Shown: positions 9,998 through 22,200, numbered from the stretch's first letter. The stretch is DNA of 61,194 nucleotides from Actinomycetota bacterium (GCA_010023045.1 RGJX01000003.1:1-61194); one strand, 5' to 3'. The notes: generated by a model from the letters alone, not told the origin. Program-made: numbers and translations.

Positions 9998-10862
9998 GCG
10001 CCCACTCTTCGCTAGTCATAATCCGCTTACCTGCTTCTTGTAGTGAACCAATAAGTAGTGCCCCGTCTTTAGCTGCTACTAGAAGAGGTGAAACATTTAT
10101 GACTTCTCCGATACTTCCATTCGCGCCTGGCCTTACTTGCGCAGCTAGAAATTTGACACGATTTCCCTTGAACATGGCCCATGCTCCCGGTTTTGGTGCG
10201 AAGGCTCGGATCTGTCTTTCGATCTGATCAACCTTACGATCAAATGAGATACGAAGTTCATCAGGCGAAATCTTCTTAGCGAGAGTGGGCTCACCGCGTT
10301 GAGCGATAGGTTGAGAATTCTTTGAAATCAGCTCGATGGCCTCCAAGACTGCTTCGCTACCAATTCTCGCCATCACTTCCAAGGCAGCTCCACTATTCAT
10401 GTCCGCAATAGGTAGTTCTCTGGTCGAATAAATCGCTCCCGTATCCATGCCTTCATCCAGAGCGAATACCGTAACTCCGGAAAAGTTCTCGCCAGCCAAA
10501 ATAGCCCGTTGAACGGGAGCGGCTCCGCGAAACTTAGGTAGAAGAGAAAAATGCAGATTTATCCAACCGTGTTTCGGGAGAACTAGCGACTCTTGTCTAA
10601 CTAGCATGCCGAATGAAATCGCGACTACTAAATCGGCCTTTACGCGCCGTAAGGTCTCCGCTAATTCCTCTTGATTCGCGACGGTAAAAATTTGGTGCAA
10701 ACCATCAAGCTCAGAGACTAGTTCTTGGGCTTTACTCTCCATTCCTCTTCCTGAGGGCTTCTCAGGTTTGGTAAGGATGCCCAATATTTGATGGCTACTC
10801 TTTTCTAACAGTTCAAGAGTGGGAAGAGCAAGCCTCGACGTTGAGGCTAAGAGAATCTTCAA
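9960..10862 (-). CDS. fmt: Methionyl-tRNA formyltransferase
   Basis: 'NLHFSLLPKFRGAAPVQRAILAGE', 'DEGMDTGAIY'. Confidence 0.96.
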   Translation of the reverse strand: MKILLASTSRLALPTLELLEKSSHQILGILTKPEKPSGRGMESKAQELVSELDGLHQIFTVANQEELAETLRRVKADLVVAISFGMLVRQESLVLPKHGWINLHFSLLPKFRGAAPVQRAILAGENFSGVTVFALDEGMDTGAIYSTRELPIADMNSGAALEVMARIGSEAVLEAIELISKNSQPIAQRGEPTLAKKISPDELRISFDRKVDQIERQIRAFAPKPGAWAMFKGNRVKFLAAQVRPGANGSIGEVINVSPLLVAAKDGALLIGSLQEAGKRIMTSEEWARGVRLQVGEKFE

Positions 10863-11423
10863 CTAAATACCTTTTCCAAAAGTATTATGCGGAGAAACGC
10901 GTATCTCCGGAGCAAAGCCTGCTTCTTGTGACGCCAAGAACCACTCTGAGTTTCGAATATCTTTCATCGCCTGCTTTCGCAGCTCCCCCGAAAGACGATC
11001 AATAAACACGATTCCATTTAAGTGATCAGTCTCGTGTTGCAGAGCCCGTGCGAGAAAGGCCGTTCCCTCGACCACGATTGGATCGCCGTACATATTGAAT
11101 CCTTTAGCGACTGCCCGCATAGATCTTGGAGTGTCATACCTAAGCTCTGGGAAAGAGAGACACCCCTCTTCGCCTTCTTGCATCTCATCGCTGAGATCGA
11201 GCGTGGGATTGACCAGGTGACCAATCTCCTCATCAACATCCCAAACAAAAACTCGAAGCGGAACCCCTATTTGGGGTGCGGCGAGCCCTGCGCCCGGCGC
11301 ATCAACCATCGTGTCAATCAGATCTTTTACCAAAACTCGCAGCTCTTTATCAAAATCGAGAACTGGAGAGGCCGGGGTTGTTAAAACTGGATCTCCGAAA
11401 AATCGAATGGGTTGGATCGACAC
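10863..11423 (-). CDS. def: Peptide deformylase
   Basis: 'GAGLAAPQIGV', 'EGCLSFPE', 'QHETDHLNGIVF'. Confidence 0.96.
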   Translation of the reverse strand: MSIQPIRFFGDPVLTTPASPVLDFDKELRVLVKDLIDTMVDAPGAGLAAPQIGVPLRVFVWDVDEEIGHLVNPTLDLSDEMQEGEEGCLSFPELRYDTPRSMRAVAKGFNMYGDPIVVEGTAFLARALQHETDHLNGIVFIDRLSGELRKQAMKDIRNSEWFLASQEAGFAPEIRVSPHNTFGKGI

Positions 11424-11451
11424 CTCTATATTCTACCTATAATGCTTTTCT

Positions 11452-13212
11452 CTATAGATCATGCGGGTCGATTTGAACCGAAATTAACGCCTTCCTACTT
11501 GCTGAGCGATACTTAACTAAGGCATATATAGCTTGGATTACCCGCTCTGATTCTTCGACCGGAATCCGCAGCACGTATTCATGAGAATGTATAGATTTCG
11601 AAACTTCAGCATTCTTAAACTGCAATCTAAATTGTTCTTGTATCGCACCTAAATCCTCGCCTTGGATTCGCACGATCCGGTGCCATGGTGGCAACTTAAC
11701 TCTTCTTCGTTCCAGTAAAAGCGCCTTAGCCACTCTCATTGGGTTATCTGTATTGAGTGCCTGGGTCACACGATTGCTATAACTGAGGTCAACAAATATC
11801 GATGCGTCATCACGAACAAATTGCAGGAGAGAGAACCAATTGTCCAATAATCGCTCTTCGGCGCGCATAGTTGGCCGGTTAAGCTGTAATTCTCCATCTA
11901 GCAAAATTAATGCAGAATATTTCTTGTTCCGCGGCTCCATGCCTGGAGTTGCGATGACTATCCCAGTATTAGGGGCTTCTTCGATGGCCTTATTCGCAGT
12001 CGACATATATATCGGAATAGCGGGAAAAGCTTTCCCAAGCTCCTCCTCAATCCGTTGAGCTCCCCTTGATAAAAGCAGTTTCTCTTTGTTACCACACTCG
12101 GTGCATTTCCACTCCGAAGTAGAAAAACCACATGCAGAGCAGGAAAAGTCAGTTTTATTAAGCATTTTTAACTGGAAACCACATTCACAAGTCGGTCGAC
12201 ACCGGCAATTTTTGCAAATGACCAGCGTTGAATAATCCTTCGTTGCGACCTGAACAAGTACCACTCCAGTTTTTAAACCTTCGCGAATGCTTTGATGGTA
12301 ACTATCTGGCTTTGAACGCACCCTTCTTCGTTGCAAAAAGCCTCTTCTCGAAGACTTAACAAGGTTGAGATATCCGAGATCGAGCAATCTATAAATCTCC
12401 ATAGAAGCAAATCCACTATAGAAATGCAGGTCGATATTCTCGAGCCTTGATCTGATGAGAGCAACATCTCTAACATTCCAAAACGGACTTCGATCACTCC
12501 AATAATGATCGGAATTTTCATTGAAAATCACAATGGATGACAGGTCGGGAATCTGCCAGAAAATTGCAGCTCGTGTCCCGATAGTAATTGCCGATGTTGG
12601 GAACGTTTTCGGTCTTTTCGAACGGGCGAAAGCTTTTACACACCTTTCCTGGAAGCGCTCACTTAGTTGTGTAAAAAGCTCCTCAGCCTCTCGCTCAGTA
12701 GGAAGAAGTATTAGCGTAGTTTCAGACTCTGTGGAAAGTTGTTCTACTAATCTCGTCTTTGTTAGTGATGAGACATGCTCAAAGGTCCGACTGACTTCGA
12801 GCTTTCCACCGTGATATTTCTTTGAATACTCTCTTTCATAGTTTTCAGGAATGTAACGAAGAATCTTTACAATAGATGATGCGTAGCGCGAAGCTACTTC
12901 CGTAGCTAGCTTCAGGGCACTCTGGGAATATGCGTACCGGTTAAGTACCCTGATTATTGGTTTGCTTGTTGAGGGTTGATTCTCGAGAATTTCAAGAACG
13001 ATTCCCTCGCGCTCTTCACTCTTGAAAGGTACTAAGACCCTTGAACCAATCTCCACCTCTGATTTGAGATCCTCCGGCAAGCCGTAGGTGAAGGGTTGAT
13101 CAAGATGGGTAATCTCATGATCTATAAGGACATTGGCACTTGCTTTGAACCGAGATGCTCGTACGACTGTTTTTGCCCGCTCCCGTTTTAGCTTGAGCGG
13201 TTTCTCCGCCAC
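11452..13212 (-). CDS. priA: Primosomal protein N' (PriA), actinobacterial form without recognisable ATPase motifs
   Basis: N-terminal 'IDHEITHLDQPFTYGLPEDL...GSRVLVPF', zinc cysteines CKNCRCRPTCECG..CSACGFS..WKCTECGN; no Walker A or DExH. Confidence 0.85.
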   Translation of the reverse strand: MAEKPLKLKRERAKTVVRASRFKASANVLIDHEITHLDQPFTYGLPEDLKSEVEIGSRVLVPFKSEEREGIVLEILENQPSTSKPIIRVLNRYAYSQSALKLATEVASRYASSIVKILRYIPENYEREYSKKYHGGKLEVSRTFEHVSSLTKTRLVEQLSTESETTLILLPTEREAEELFTQLSERFQERCVKAFARSKRPKTFPTSAITIGTRAAIFWQIPDLSSIVIFNENSDHYWSDRSPFWNVRDVALIRSRLENIDLHFYSGFASMEIYRLLDLGYLNLVKSSRRGFLQRRRVRSKPDSYHQSIREGLKTGVVLVQVATKDYSTLVICKNCRCRPTCECGFQLKMLNKTDFSCSACGFSTSEWKCTECGNKEKLLLSRGAQRIEEELGKAFPAIPIYMSTANKAIEEAPNTGIVIATPGMEPRNKKYSALILLDGELQLNRPTMRAEERLLDNWFSLLQFVRDDASIFVDLSYSNRVTQALNTDNPMRVAKALLLERRRVKLPPWHRIVRIQGEDLGAIQEQFRLQFKNAEVSKSIHSHEYVLRIPVEESERVIQAIYALVKYRSASRKALISVQIDPHDL

Positions 13213-13217
13213 TTTCC

Positions 13218-14411
13218 CTAGCCTTTTACAGCATTAGCAAGTGCAGATGAGCGATCAGTTCTCTCCCAAGTGAACTCAGTAAGTTCGCGGCCAAAGTGAC
13301 CGTAAGCGCTAGTCTTTCTATAAATTGGACGCAACAAATCCAAATCCTTGATAATCGCCGCAGGCCGAAGATCAAAAACAGATAGGACTGCATCAGAGAT
13401 TTGCGATACTGGGACTAATTCTGTACCAAATGTCTCAACGAAGAGCCCAACCGGATGAGCTTTTCCGATGGCATAAGCAACTTGAACTTCGCAACGCTCA
13501 GCTAAGCCTGCAGCAACTACATTTTTGGCGACCCAACGCATTGCATAGGCTGCTGATCTATCTACTTTTGATGGATCCTTACCACTAAATGCGCCACCAC
13601 CATGACGGGACATTCCACCATAGGTATCTACAATGATTTTTCGTCCCGTTAGACCGGCATCTCCCATCGGACCACCGATGACAAATCTTCCGGTTGGATT
13701 GATCAGAGTTTTCATTGAATCAAATGGAATTGCAAATGTCGATAGGACTGGTTTGATAACCTGATCAATAATCTCAGGCGTCATTTTCTTCTCGATATCA
13801 ATATCAGGGGCATGCTGAGAGGAAACTACAACGGTATCAACAGCAAGTGCCTTGAAACCGTCGTATTCGATTGTTACCTGGGTTTTGCCATCCGGGCGAA
13901 GATAAGGCAAGGATCCGTTTTTGCGCACTTGGGTTAGTCGCTCCGCTAAACGGTGCGCCATAGCAATCGGAAGCGGCATTAGTTCCTTTGTGTCTTTCAC
14001 CGCGTAACCAAACATCAACCCTTGATCACCGGCGCCTTGCAGGTCAAATGGATCAACAGACTTTGTTACTCGCTCCTCTACTGCGTGATCAACGCCAGCT
14101 GCGATATCGCCACTTTGCGAGCCAAGAGAGACCGAGACTCCACAGCTATTGCCATCAAAGCCCTTCTCCGAGCTGTCATAACCAATCTCCAAAACCGTCT
14201 CTCGCACCAAAGACATAACGTCGGCATAGCCGTTTGTTGTGACTTCGCCGGCCACATGAACCTGGCCCGTTGTAATTAGAGTTTCACAGGCGACTCGGCT
14301 CTTGGGGTCCTGGGCAAGAAGCGAATCAAGAACTGAGTCGGAAATAGCATCTGCGATCTTGTCCGGATGGCCTTCGGTAACGCTCTCCGATGTAAATAGC
14401 CGCTTAGCCAT
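13218..14411 (-). CDS. metK: S-adenosylmethionine synthetase
   Basis: '[19 protein letters not shown]', '[12 protein letters not shown]', '[19 protein letters not shown]'. Confidence 0.98.
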   Translation of the reverse strand: MAKRLFTSESVTEGHPDKIADAISDSVLDSLLAQDPKSRVACETLITTGQVHVAGEVTTNGYADVMSLVRETVLEIGYDSSEKGFDGNSCGVSVSLGSQSGDIAAGVDHAVEERVTKSVDPFDLQGAGDQGLMFGYAVKDTKELMPLPIAMAHRLAERLTQVRKNGSLPYLRPDGKTQVTIEYDGFKALAVDTVVVSSQHAPDIDIEKKMTPEIIDQVIKPVLSTFAIPFDSMKTLINPTGRFVIGGPMGDAGLTGRKIIVDTYGGMSRHGGGAFSGKDPSKVDRSAAYAMRWVAKNVVAAGLAERCEVQVAYAIGKAHPVGLFVETFGTELVPVSQISDAVLSVFDLRPAAIIKDLDLLRPIYRKTSAYGHFGRELTEFTWERTDRSSALANAVKG

Positions 14412-15612
14412 TTATCACTCCTAACTCTTGAATAAGTTCAGACACAATGCGACGTCCTAATTCATGCTTATCTGCGGCCTTAAAGCTCCATTCACTTCCA
14501 CGCTTTGAGAGCAAAATTCCAGTCGTTTCCTTCTCTCCAAAAACCTTTCCATTAGAGACATCCGTAACGTAAAGAAAATCAACACCTTTACTATGCAACT
14601 TCTTGAGGCCTTTCTCCCGGATTCCATCACCAGTCTCAGCGGCAAAACCAACAAAAACTTGATTCTCTCTCTTATTCTTCGTCGACTCTGCCAAGATATC
14701 TGGATTCTTTACAAGTGAGAGCGCTCTAAAATCTTCCTTATTTACTTTCTCGCTTGATGCTATTTCCGGGCGAGCATCGGCCACCGCTGCAGCCATAACT
14801 AGCGCATCGGCGCTTTCCAACTCGGCAGATAGAGCATTTTGCATCTCCTGGGCAGTTTTAACATCGATACGCTTAATTCCACCTAAAACATACTCTTCGG
14901 TTATTCCACTTATGACAGTGACTTCAGCACCTTCGCGTAACGCTTCATAGGCGATTGCTAAGCCTTGTCGACCGCTTGATTTGTTTCCGATAAAGCGAAC
15001 TGGATCAATGGGCTCCATCGTGCCGCCCGTAGTTACAACTATCTTTTTACCCTTAAGGCCAGAGTTACTATCGCAAATCTCACGAACTTTGCCAATTATT
15101 CGAAGAGTTTCCGGGAAGCGACCGATACCAGAATCGGTGCCGGTAAGACGTCCTGTGTCCGGCTGCAAAATATAGAAGCCCCGAGCGATGAGCGTCTCAA
15201 GGTTTGCTTGTGTGGCTGGATTTAAATACATGCCCGGATGCATCGATGGAACTATTAATACTGGAGAACTAGCCGCTAGAACTGTTGTTGTTAATAGATC
15301 ATCGGCGCGACCAGAAGCAAGCCGAGAGATTAAGTCGGCAGTCGCGGGTGCAATCACAATCAAATCGGCAGCATCTGCGAGCGCCACATGTGATACTGAT
15401 TGAGTTCCTTCCCAAACTTCAGTCTTAACTTCTTTTCCCGAGAGCGCTTCCCATGTTGCTCTTCCAACGAAGTTCAGACTTGAATTTGTGGGAATAACGG
15501 TGACTTCAAAACCATCATCTTGTAGGCGTCGGAGGAGATCACAGGCTTTGTATGCAGCTATCCCCGCACCTACGCCTAATACAACCTGACGGCCGCGCGG
15601 GAAGGTAATCAT
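14404..15612 (-). CDS. coaBC: Bifunctional phosphopantothenoylcysteine decarboxylase/synthase
   Basis: '[18 protein letters not shown]', '[14 protein letters not shown]', '[24 protein letters not shown]'. Confidence 0.95.
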   Translation of the reverse strand: MITFPRGRQVVLGVGAGIAAYKACDLLRRLQDDGFEVTVIPTNSSLNFVGRATWEALSGKEVKTEVWEGTQSVSHVALADAADLIVIAPATADLISRLASGRADDLLTTTVLAASSPVLIVPSMHPGMYLNPATQANLETLIARGFYILQPDTGRLTGTDSGIGRFPETLRIIGKVREICDSNSGLKGKKIVVTTGGTMEPIDPVRFIGNKSSGRQGLAIAYEALREGAEVTVISGITEEYVLGGIKRIDVKTAQEMQNALSAELESADALVMAAAVADARPEIASSEKVNKEDFRALSLVKNPDILAESTKNKRENQVFVGFAAETGDGIREKGLKKLHSKGVDFLYVTDVSNGKVFGEKETTGILLSKRGSEWSFKAADKHELGRRIVSELIQELGVING

Positions 15613-15876
15613 TTATTTATCCGACTGTGGCTCTAGATTCTCTATTGTCAGCAGATTGTCGTTGATTTCGCGGAGCGCGATTGAGAGTGGCTTCTCATGA
15701 ACATGTGTTTCAACTAGCGGACCCACGTATTCAAGTAACCCCTCGCCAAGTTGTGAATAGTAGGCATTAATCTGACGGGCACGCTTTGCGGCGTAAAGAA
15801 CGAGACTGTACTTCGAACCACTCTTATCTAGTAGATCATCTATTGGTGGATTGGTGATTCCATCGAGATTTGGCAC
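15613..15876 (-). CDS. rpoZ: RNA polymerase omega subunit
   Basis: '[35 protein letters not shown]', between gmk and coaBC. Confidence 0.94.
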   Translation of the reverse strand: MPNLDGITNPPIDDLLDKSGSKYSLVLYAAKRARQINAYYSQLGEGLLEYVGPLVETHVHEKPLSIALREINDNLLTIENLEPQSDK

Positions 15877-15904
15877 TATCTCTCCTTGTTAGCTGTTATT
15901 GCGA

Positions 15905-16456
15905 TTAAGCCTGGCGGGTCGCTAAGGATACCAGCGCAGCTACCACCTCTTCGACTCGATGATTGACTACAACATGGTCAAATTCTGATGCAGCCGCCAT
16001 CTCCTCGCGGGCTAACTCGAGCCGGGCTTGTATCCGTTCCTCGGAGTCAGTCCTTCGCCCTCTTATCCGCTCCTCTAACTCCTCGAAAGAGGGAGGCTTG
16101 AGAAAGATTAACAAGGCCTCCGGACGTGCACTGCGGATCTGTCTTGCACCCTCAATCTCAATTTCAAGTAAAACATGCTTCCCAGATGAAAGGGCAACCT
16201 CTACTGGTGTTGTTGGAGTTCCATACTTATGACCTGCGAAGTTGGCCCATTCTAGAAACTCGCCATCCTTAATCATTCTTTCGAATTCCGATTCGGAGAC
16301 GAAGTGGTAAGCCTCGCCATCAATCTCTCCATTACGTGGCGCACGTGTTGTGGCCGAAACCGAGAAGAAAAATTCAGGATATTTCTTTAGTTCATTAACG
16401 ATTGTGCTCTTTCCGACGCCACCCGGCCCAGATAGAACTAGGAGTCGACCTTGCAT
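15905..16456 (-). CDS. gmk: Guanylate kinase
   Basis: 'LVLSGPGGVGKSTIVNEL', 'SVSATTRAPRNGEIDGEAYHFVS'. Confidence 0.96.
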   Translation of the reverse strand: MQGRLLVLSGPGGVGKSTIVNELKKYPEFFFSVSATTRAPRNGEIDGEAYHFVSESEFERMIKDGEFLEWANFAGHKYGTPTTPVEVALSSGKHVLLEIEIEGARQIRSARPEALLIFLKPPSFEELEERIRGRRTDSEERIQARLELAREEMAAASEFDHVVVNHRVEEVVAALVSLATRQA

Positions 16457-16771
16457 CTATCTTCCCTTCAACTCTCTCTGCAATTTCTCGCGTTGAGATA
16501 CTCCAAGGCCCTGAACCCGACGAGAGTGAGAAATTCCAGCACGATCAAGGATTGCGATCGCTCGAACGCTACCAAAGCCCGGGAGCGATTCAATCAACTC
16601 CTTCACGCGCATCTTTCGAATTGCGATATCGGTACTTTCCAAGGCATCACGCCAATCCCGTTTTCCCTCTCTTACCTCTTCTTTAAATCGAGCTCTTAGT
16701 TTGCGGTGCTCCGCTGCTTTGTATAGCGCAGCACGCCTCTCTTCGCGGGAAAGATTCGGCGGCTGGTGCAT
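16457..16771 (-). CDS. mihF: Integration host factor, actinobacterial type (mIHF)
   Basis: 'LPGFGSVRAIAILDRAGISHSRRVQGLGVSQREKL', upstream of gmk as in other Actinobacteria. Confidence 0.92.
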   Translation of the reverse strand: MHQPPNLSREERRAALYKAAEHRKLRARFKEEVREGKRDWRDALESTDIAIRKMRVKELIESLPGFGSVRAIAILDRAGISHSRRVQGLGVSQREKLQRELKGR

Positions 16772-16789
16772 GAGGCTAATTAAACCTAC

Positions 16790-17473
16790 TTATTCAAGGG
16801 ATTCAAAAACAGTTTTAGCTACGCTCCGCGGATCTTTAGCTTGAGTAATAGGTCTACCGATCACAAGAAAGTCCGCTCCCGCAGCAATCGCATCTCTCGG
16901 AGTCATCGTGCGCTTCTGATCATCATCCAGAGCGCTCGGTCTAATACCTGGAGTAATCAATGATATTTCTCTTGGGAGTAAGGCTCTTAAAGCTTTAACT
17001 TCAAGGGGCGAGGCAACAATGGCTCTTGCACCGGAGGCAACCGCAAGTTCGGCCCAACGTAGAGCTAACTCTCCGACAGGTTTCTCTATCCCTAAGGAGC
17101 TGAGCGTGTTTTGGTCCAAAGAGGTAAGGACAGTCACCGCTGTTACTCGAGTACCCGGCAGCGCCAAGGCCGCAGCCTTGATCATCTCCGAGCCACCTTG
17201 GGCATGTACCGTTAAGTAATCAACTTTAAGTTTCTCAAGACTTGTACTTGCCTTGCCAACTGTATTGGGAATGTCATGAAGTTTTAAATCTAGAAAAATG
17301 GAGATCTCAGGAAACTTTTTCTTAAGAATTACGACCCCGTTGGGGCCATTGGCAGCGAAGAATTCCAGACCCAATTTGAAGACACCTATGAAATCTGCTG
17401 TTAACTCGATCAACTCTTCACATCTTTCAACTTCTTGAGAATCCAACGCAAGAATGATTGGCGAATTAGCCAT
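16790..17473 (-). CDS. pyrF: Orotidine 5'-phosphate decarboxylase (type 1)
   Basis: 'ILALDSQEV', 'IFLDLKLHDIPNTV', 'TPGIRPS', 'GADFLVIGRPITQAKDP'. Confidence 0.95.
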   Translation of the reverse strand: MANSPIILALDSQEVERCEELIELTADFIGVFKLGLEFFAANGPNGVVILKKKFPEISIFLDLKLHDIPNTVGKASTSLEKLKVDYLTVHAQGGSEMIKAAALALPGTRVTAVTVLTSLDQNTLSSLGIEKPVGELALRWAELAVASGARAIVASPLEVKALRALLPREISLITPGIRPSALDDDQKRTMTPRDAIAAGADFLVIGRPITQAKDPRSVAKTVFESLE

Positions 17474-18401
17474 GGGCGATGCCGATCGCTTCTTGAAGTG
17501 AATTGAAACCCTTTGACTGAAGCAAACCTAAAAGCTCCTCTTTAACCTTTATAGCTGCGGTTGGATTTCCGAATGTTGCGGTTCCGATAGAGATACCAGA
17601 GGCCCCGGCGAAGATCATTTCAAGTGCATCTCGTCCAGTAGCTACCCCACCCATCCCAAGAATAGGAACGTTTGGAAGTGCTGCATGTACTTGGAAGATC
17701 GCTCGAACAGCTACAGGTCGTATTGCCGGGCCTGATAATCCTCCCGTAATTCCAGCCAGTTTTGGACGGACCGCATCAATATCGATAACCATTCCTAGGA
17801 TGGTATTTATCAGGGCTAAACCATCAGCGCCCGCAGAGACAACTTCCTTCGCTATCGACACAATGTCTGTGACATCTGGGGATAACTTAGCAATAATTGG
17901 ATAATCCCCTCCGATATTCCGACGAACCGCTTCAATTACGGCGCGTGAAGCGATTGGATCACACGCAAAAACCAGACCGCGATTTTCAACATTAGGGCAT
18001 GAGATGTTAACTTCAATTCCAAAGAGCGCATTGATTCCCCTTAACTTTCGCGCCAGGGTGGCATACTCCTCAACTGTCTCACCCGAGATGGAGACAATTA
18101 CTCGTGCCCCCTTACTCTGCAACCACGGGATATCGTTTGCTAAAAATTGATCAATTCCTGGTCCTTGCAACCCTATTGAATTAAGCATTCCGGAGGGTGT
18201 TTCAGCCATTCTTGGCGTCGCTCTGCCACTTCTCGGCTTTACCGCAATCGACTTGGTGACAACCGCTCCTAACTCATCGAGATCGAAAAATTGAGCCAAT
18301 TCCTTACCAGATCCAGCGCAACCACTTGCGGTAAAAATTGGAGAGGGAAAATATCGGCTGCCAAACTTGGTTCGGAAATCAAATGCTTTGAATTCACTCA
18401 T
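17466..18401 (-). CDS. pyrD: Dihydroorotate dehydrogenase B, catalytic subunit
   Basis: 'TASGCAGSGKE', 'NSIGLQGPG', 'EVNISCPNVENRG', 'GLSGPAIRPVAVR'; paired with pyrK. Confidence 0.95.
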   Translation of the reverse strand: MSEFKAFDFRTKFGSRYFPSPIFTASGCAGSGKELAQFFDLDELGAVVTKSIAVKPRSGRATPRMAETPSGMLNSIGLQGPGIDQFLANDIPWLQSKGARVIVSISGETVEEYATLARKLRGINALFGIEVNISCPNVENRGLVFACDPIASRAVIEAVRRNIGGDYPIIAKLSPDVTDIVSIAKEVVSAGADGLALINTILGMVIDIDAVRPKLAGITGGLSGPAIRPVAVRAIFQVHAALPNVPILGMGGVATGRDALEMIFAGASGISIGTATFGNPTAAIKVKEELLGLLQSKGFNSLQEAIGIAHG

Positions 18402-19255
18402 GAGCTAGATCCCCAAGTACCGGGTGGAATTTTGCGATTACTTCCCCAAATTACTTTGCTTCCATCAACGACCGGACCTTCGATACAGCTGCGCTGCATC
18501 CTTATGGATCCTGCTTCATCTTTCAATGGGATAACACAGGTCATGCAGACACCGATTCCACAAGCCATTGACTCCTCTACGGCGCATTGGTGAATTACTT
18601 GAGAACGTTGAGCTATCTCATCGACCGCCTCTAACATTGCCATCGGGCCGCATGAATAGATGATTTCCGTCTTGTGCTTCTCAATGAGTTGAGGAAGAAC
18701 ATCCGTCACTCTTCCTTTGACGCCAGCACCACCATCTTCGGTAGTAAGAGTCATAGTATTCACCGAACGTTTTCCTTCTAATGGAGCATAGATCTTGTTG
18801 GCATTTGACGCGCCTAAAACAATGTCGACTCGGCAACCACGTTGCTTGAGAACTTCGGCAAGTCCAAAAAGCGGAGCTGATCCATACCCACCACCAACCA
18901 GCAGCGCGCTAACCGGTTCGGTGGGAATACCAAAGGAAGTTCCTAAAGGACCCACCATGTCGACTCGATCATGGATTGCGCGTTCACTTAACCATCTACT
19001 ACCCGAACCATGAGCGGCGACGACCAATTCGATTGTGCCGCCGAAGTTTCCACGATCACTTGCTCTATATATCGCGAAAGCTCTTCGTAGCACCATCGCT
19101 GAAGACTCTCCACCAACAGCTATTGCAACGAAATTTCCTGGTTTTGCATGAAGTGCCATCTCACCTACCGAAAAGACCATATGGTGATAAGAGCCGACTT
19201 TCTTATTCGATAGAACTTCTACGCTCTTTTGAATGGCCCGCGGATTTATATTCAC
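18398..19255 (-). CDS. pyrK: Dihydroorotate dehydrogenase B, electron transfer (FAD/2Fe-2S) subunit
   Basis: '[23 protein letters not shown]'; 2Fe-2S cysteines '[12 protein letters not shown]'; GTG at 19255 overlaps the carB TGA as GTGA, so this start is preferred to the ORF-track start at 19357. Confidence 0.93.
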   Translation of the reverse strand: MNINPRAIQKSVEVLSNKKVGSYHHMVFSVGEMALHAKPGNFVAIAVGGESSAMVLRRAFAIYRASDRGNFGGTIELVVAAHGSGSRWLSERAIHDRVDMVGPLGTSFGIPTEPVSALLVGGGYGSAPLFGLAEVLKQRGCRVDIVLGASNANKIYAPLEGKRSVNTMTLTTEDGGAGVKGRVTDVLPQLIEKHKTEIIYSCGPMAMLEAVDEIAQRSQVIHQCAVEESMACGIGVCMTCVIPLKDEAGSIRMQRSCIEGPVVDGSKVIWGSNRKIPPGTWGSSS

Positions 19256-22200
19256 TTTTGGGTCCAATCCTGGAGCGACCTGGTCGAGATTGGGCCATTT
19301 CTTAAAGCTCTGATTCCCGCTACAGCTGCTTTGAGCCCTGGAACTGTCGTTATGCATGGAATCCCTCTTGCGACAGCAGAGCTCCTGATAAGCCAGCCAT
19401 CCTTCTTGGAATCTCGCCCAAAAGGGGTATTAATCACCAGGTTAATCTCGCCACTTTCGATTAGATCAACGGCCGACTTATTCCCTATTTCTGATTTCTC
19501 CGAATGCTTCATGACTAACTGGGTTTCAATACCTTCCTTGGCCAGAGTGGATTTAGTCCCCGCTGTGGCAAAGAGCTTAAACCCAAGTTGGTAAAGCGCA
19601 CGCGCAGACTCAACGGCGTGGCTCTTATCTTTATCTGCAAGAGAAATGAAAACATTTCCACTCTTCGGCAGCGCGCCAAATGCAGCAATCTGTGATTTAG
19701 CGAACGCGCTTCCAAAGTCGGGTGCAATTCCCATCACCTCACCAGTCGATTTCATTTCTGGTCCGAGAGTTGAATCAACATTCTTCCCATCGAGACGTCG
19801 GAATCTATTCCAAGGAAGAACCGCCTCTTTCACAGCTATCCCATAGCTAGTTCCTAAAGCGGCTTTGGGCAAGATTTGTTGATCGCGGAGTTCGGCAATG
19901 CTCTTTCCGGCAGCAATCAATGCCGCTGCTTTTGCCAGCGATACGCCAGTTGCCTTACTTACATATGGAACGGTGCGTGAGGCTCTTGGGTTAGCCTCGA
20001 TCACAAACAACTTGCCCTCGCTTATCGCATATTGAACATTAAGCAACCCTCTGACATCTATCGCTCGTGCAAGTTTCTCGGTCGTTGCAAATATTTCGTT
20101 CGTCATCGATTCTGAGATGGATTGTGGCGGTATAACACAGGCGGAATCTCCTGAATGAACACCAGCTTCCTCGATGTGCTCCATTATTCCCGCCAGATAA
20201 ACGCTATCGCCATCAAAGAGCGCATCAACGTCAATCTCTATCGCGTTATCGAGAAATCTATCAATAAGAACCGGATGATCAGGATTTATCTCTGTGGCCC
20301 TATCTATAAAACCATGTAGCGAATCCTCGTCATAAACGATTTCCATTCCTCGCCCGCCGAGTACAAATGACGGACGGACAAGTACGGGATAGCCAATCGA
20401 ATTGGCAACCTCTTTAGCCTCCAAATATGAGAAGGCGGTTCCAAATGCAGGGGCGTTTAGTCCCGTTTTCTTAAGTACCTCTCCAAACTCACCACGATCT
20501 TCAGCTTTGTGTATCGCAGATACCGAAGTTCCGATTATTGGCACGCCCTCTTTGGCAAGACCCGCTGCTAAACCAAGAGGAGTCTGCCCACCAAGTTGAG
20601 TAATTACTCCAAGCACCGGTCCCACCGAAGCTTCAGCGTGGAATACCTCTAAAACATCTTCCAGAGTAAGCGGCTCGAAATAAAGGCGATCAGATGTGTC
20701 ATAGTCAGTAGATACCGTTTCGGGATTACAGTTAATCATGATGGTTTCATAGCCTGCTTCACTAAGCGCAAAACAAGCATGCACACATGAATAATCGAAC
20801 TCAATACCTTGACCTATTCGGTTCGGCCCACTGCCCAAAATTATGATCGCCGGTTTTGTTCGGGGCTTTATTTCACTCGTTAGGTCATAAGAGGAATAGT
20901 GATAGGGCGTAAATGCTTCGAATTCACCGGCGCAAGTATCGACAGTCTTATAAACTGGACGCAACATATGACGCCAACGAAGCGCTCGTACCTCACTTTC
21001 ATCGATCCCACGGAGCCGCCCAATCTGGCGATCTGAAAATCCGATTCGTTTAGCACGCCGCAAGATTTCAAGGTTCAAATCAGCGTTACTTTTCAATTCT
21101 TCTGCAAGTTCATTTATGCGCTGAATTTGAGCGAGAAACCATGGGTCAATCCCAGTTGCCACATGGACCTCGTTAATCGATGCACCCAGGGCCATGCCTT
21201 GCTGAACTTCTTGCAGCCTAAATTCCGTTGGAACCTTCATGGACTCCAGTAACTCTTCTTTAGATCTGGTGAAATCCCAATTGAACTCAGAACCCTTCTT
21301 CTCTAGAGAACGGAGTGCTTTTTGAAGGGCTTCCGGGAAGGATCTCCCCATCGCCATCGCCTCGCCAACGCTCTTCATCGTTGTAGTAAGCCTCTGGTCA
21401 GCCTCCGGAAATTTTTCAAAGGCAAAGCGCGGAATCTTCACGACTATGTAATCCAAGGTTGGTTCAAAGGAAGCTGGAGTTTTCTCAGTTATGTCATTAG
21501 GAATTTCATCTAGGGAATAACCAATCGCGAGCTTTGTTGCAATTTTTGCGATTGGAAAGCCGGTTGCTTTCGAAGCAAGAGCGCTGCTGCGTGAGACACG
21601 GGGATTCATCTCGATTACGACAATTCGTCCATCTCGGGGGTTTACTGCGAATTGGATATTGCAGCCTCCCGTGGCAACTCCTACTTCGCGAATGATCGAG
21701 ATAGCAAGATTTCTAAGCTTCTGAAACTCGACATCTGTGAGTGTAAGCGCCGGCGCAACGGTAATCGAATCACCTGTGTGAACTCCCATCGGATCAACAT
21801 TCTCAATGCTGCAGACAATGACCACGTTATCCTTGTGATCCCGCATAACTTCAAGTTCATACTCTTTCCAACCAATGATTGACTCTTCAAGTAGAACTTC
21901 AGTAACTGGGCTGTACTGAAGCCCAGCTCCAGCGATGAGTCTTAGTTCGGCTTCGTTATAGGCAATACCGCTTCCTAATCCGCCCATAGTGAAAGAGGGG
22001 CGAACGACAACTGGATAATTTAAATTCTTGGCAGCCTCAAGGCACTCTGCAATTTCATGGCAGATTATCGAGCGCGCTGATTCTCCGCCAACTTTTTCGA
22101 CAATAGTTCTGAATTCTTCCCGGTTCTCCCCCCGCTTGATTGCCGGTATATCAGCTCCAATCAATCGAACCTGATACTTTGCAAGAATTCCTAATTCATC

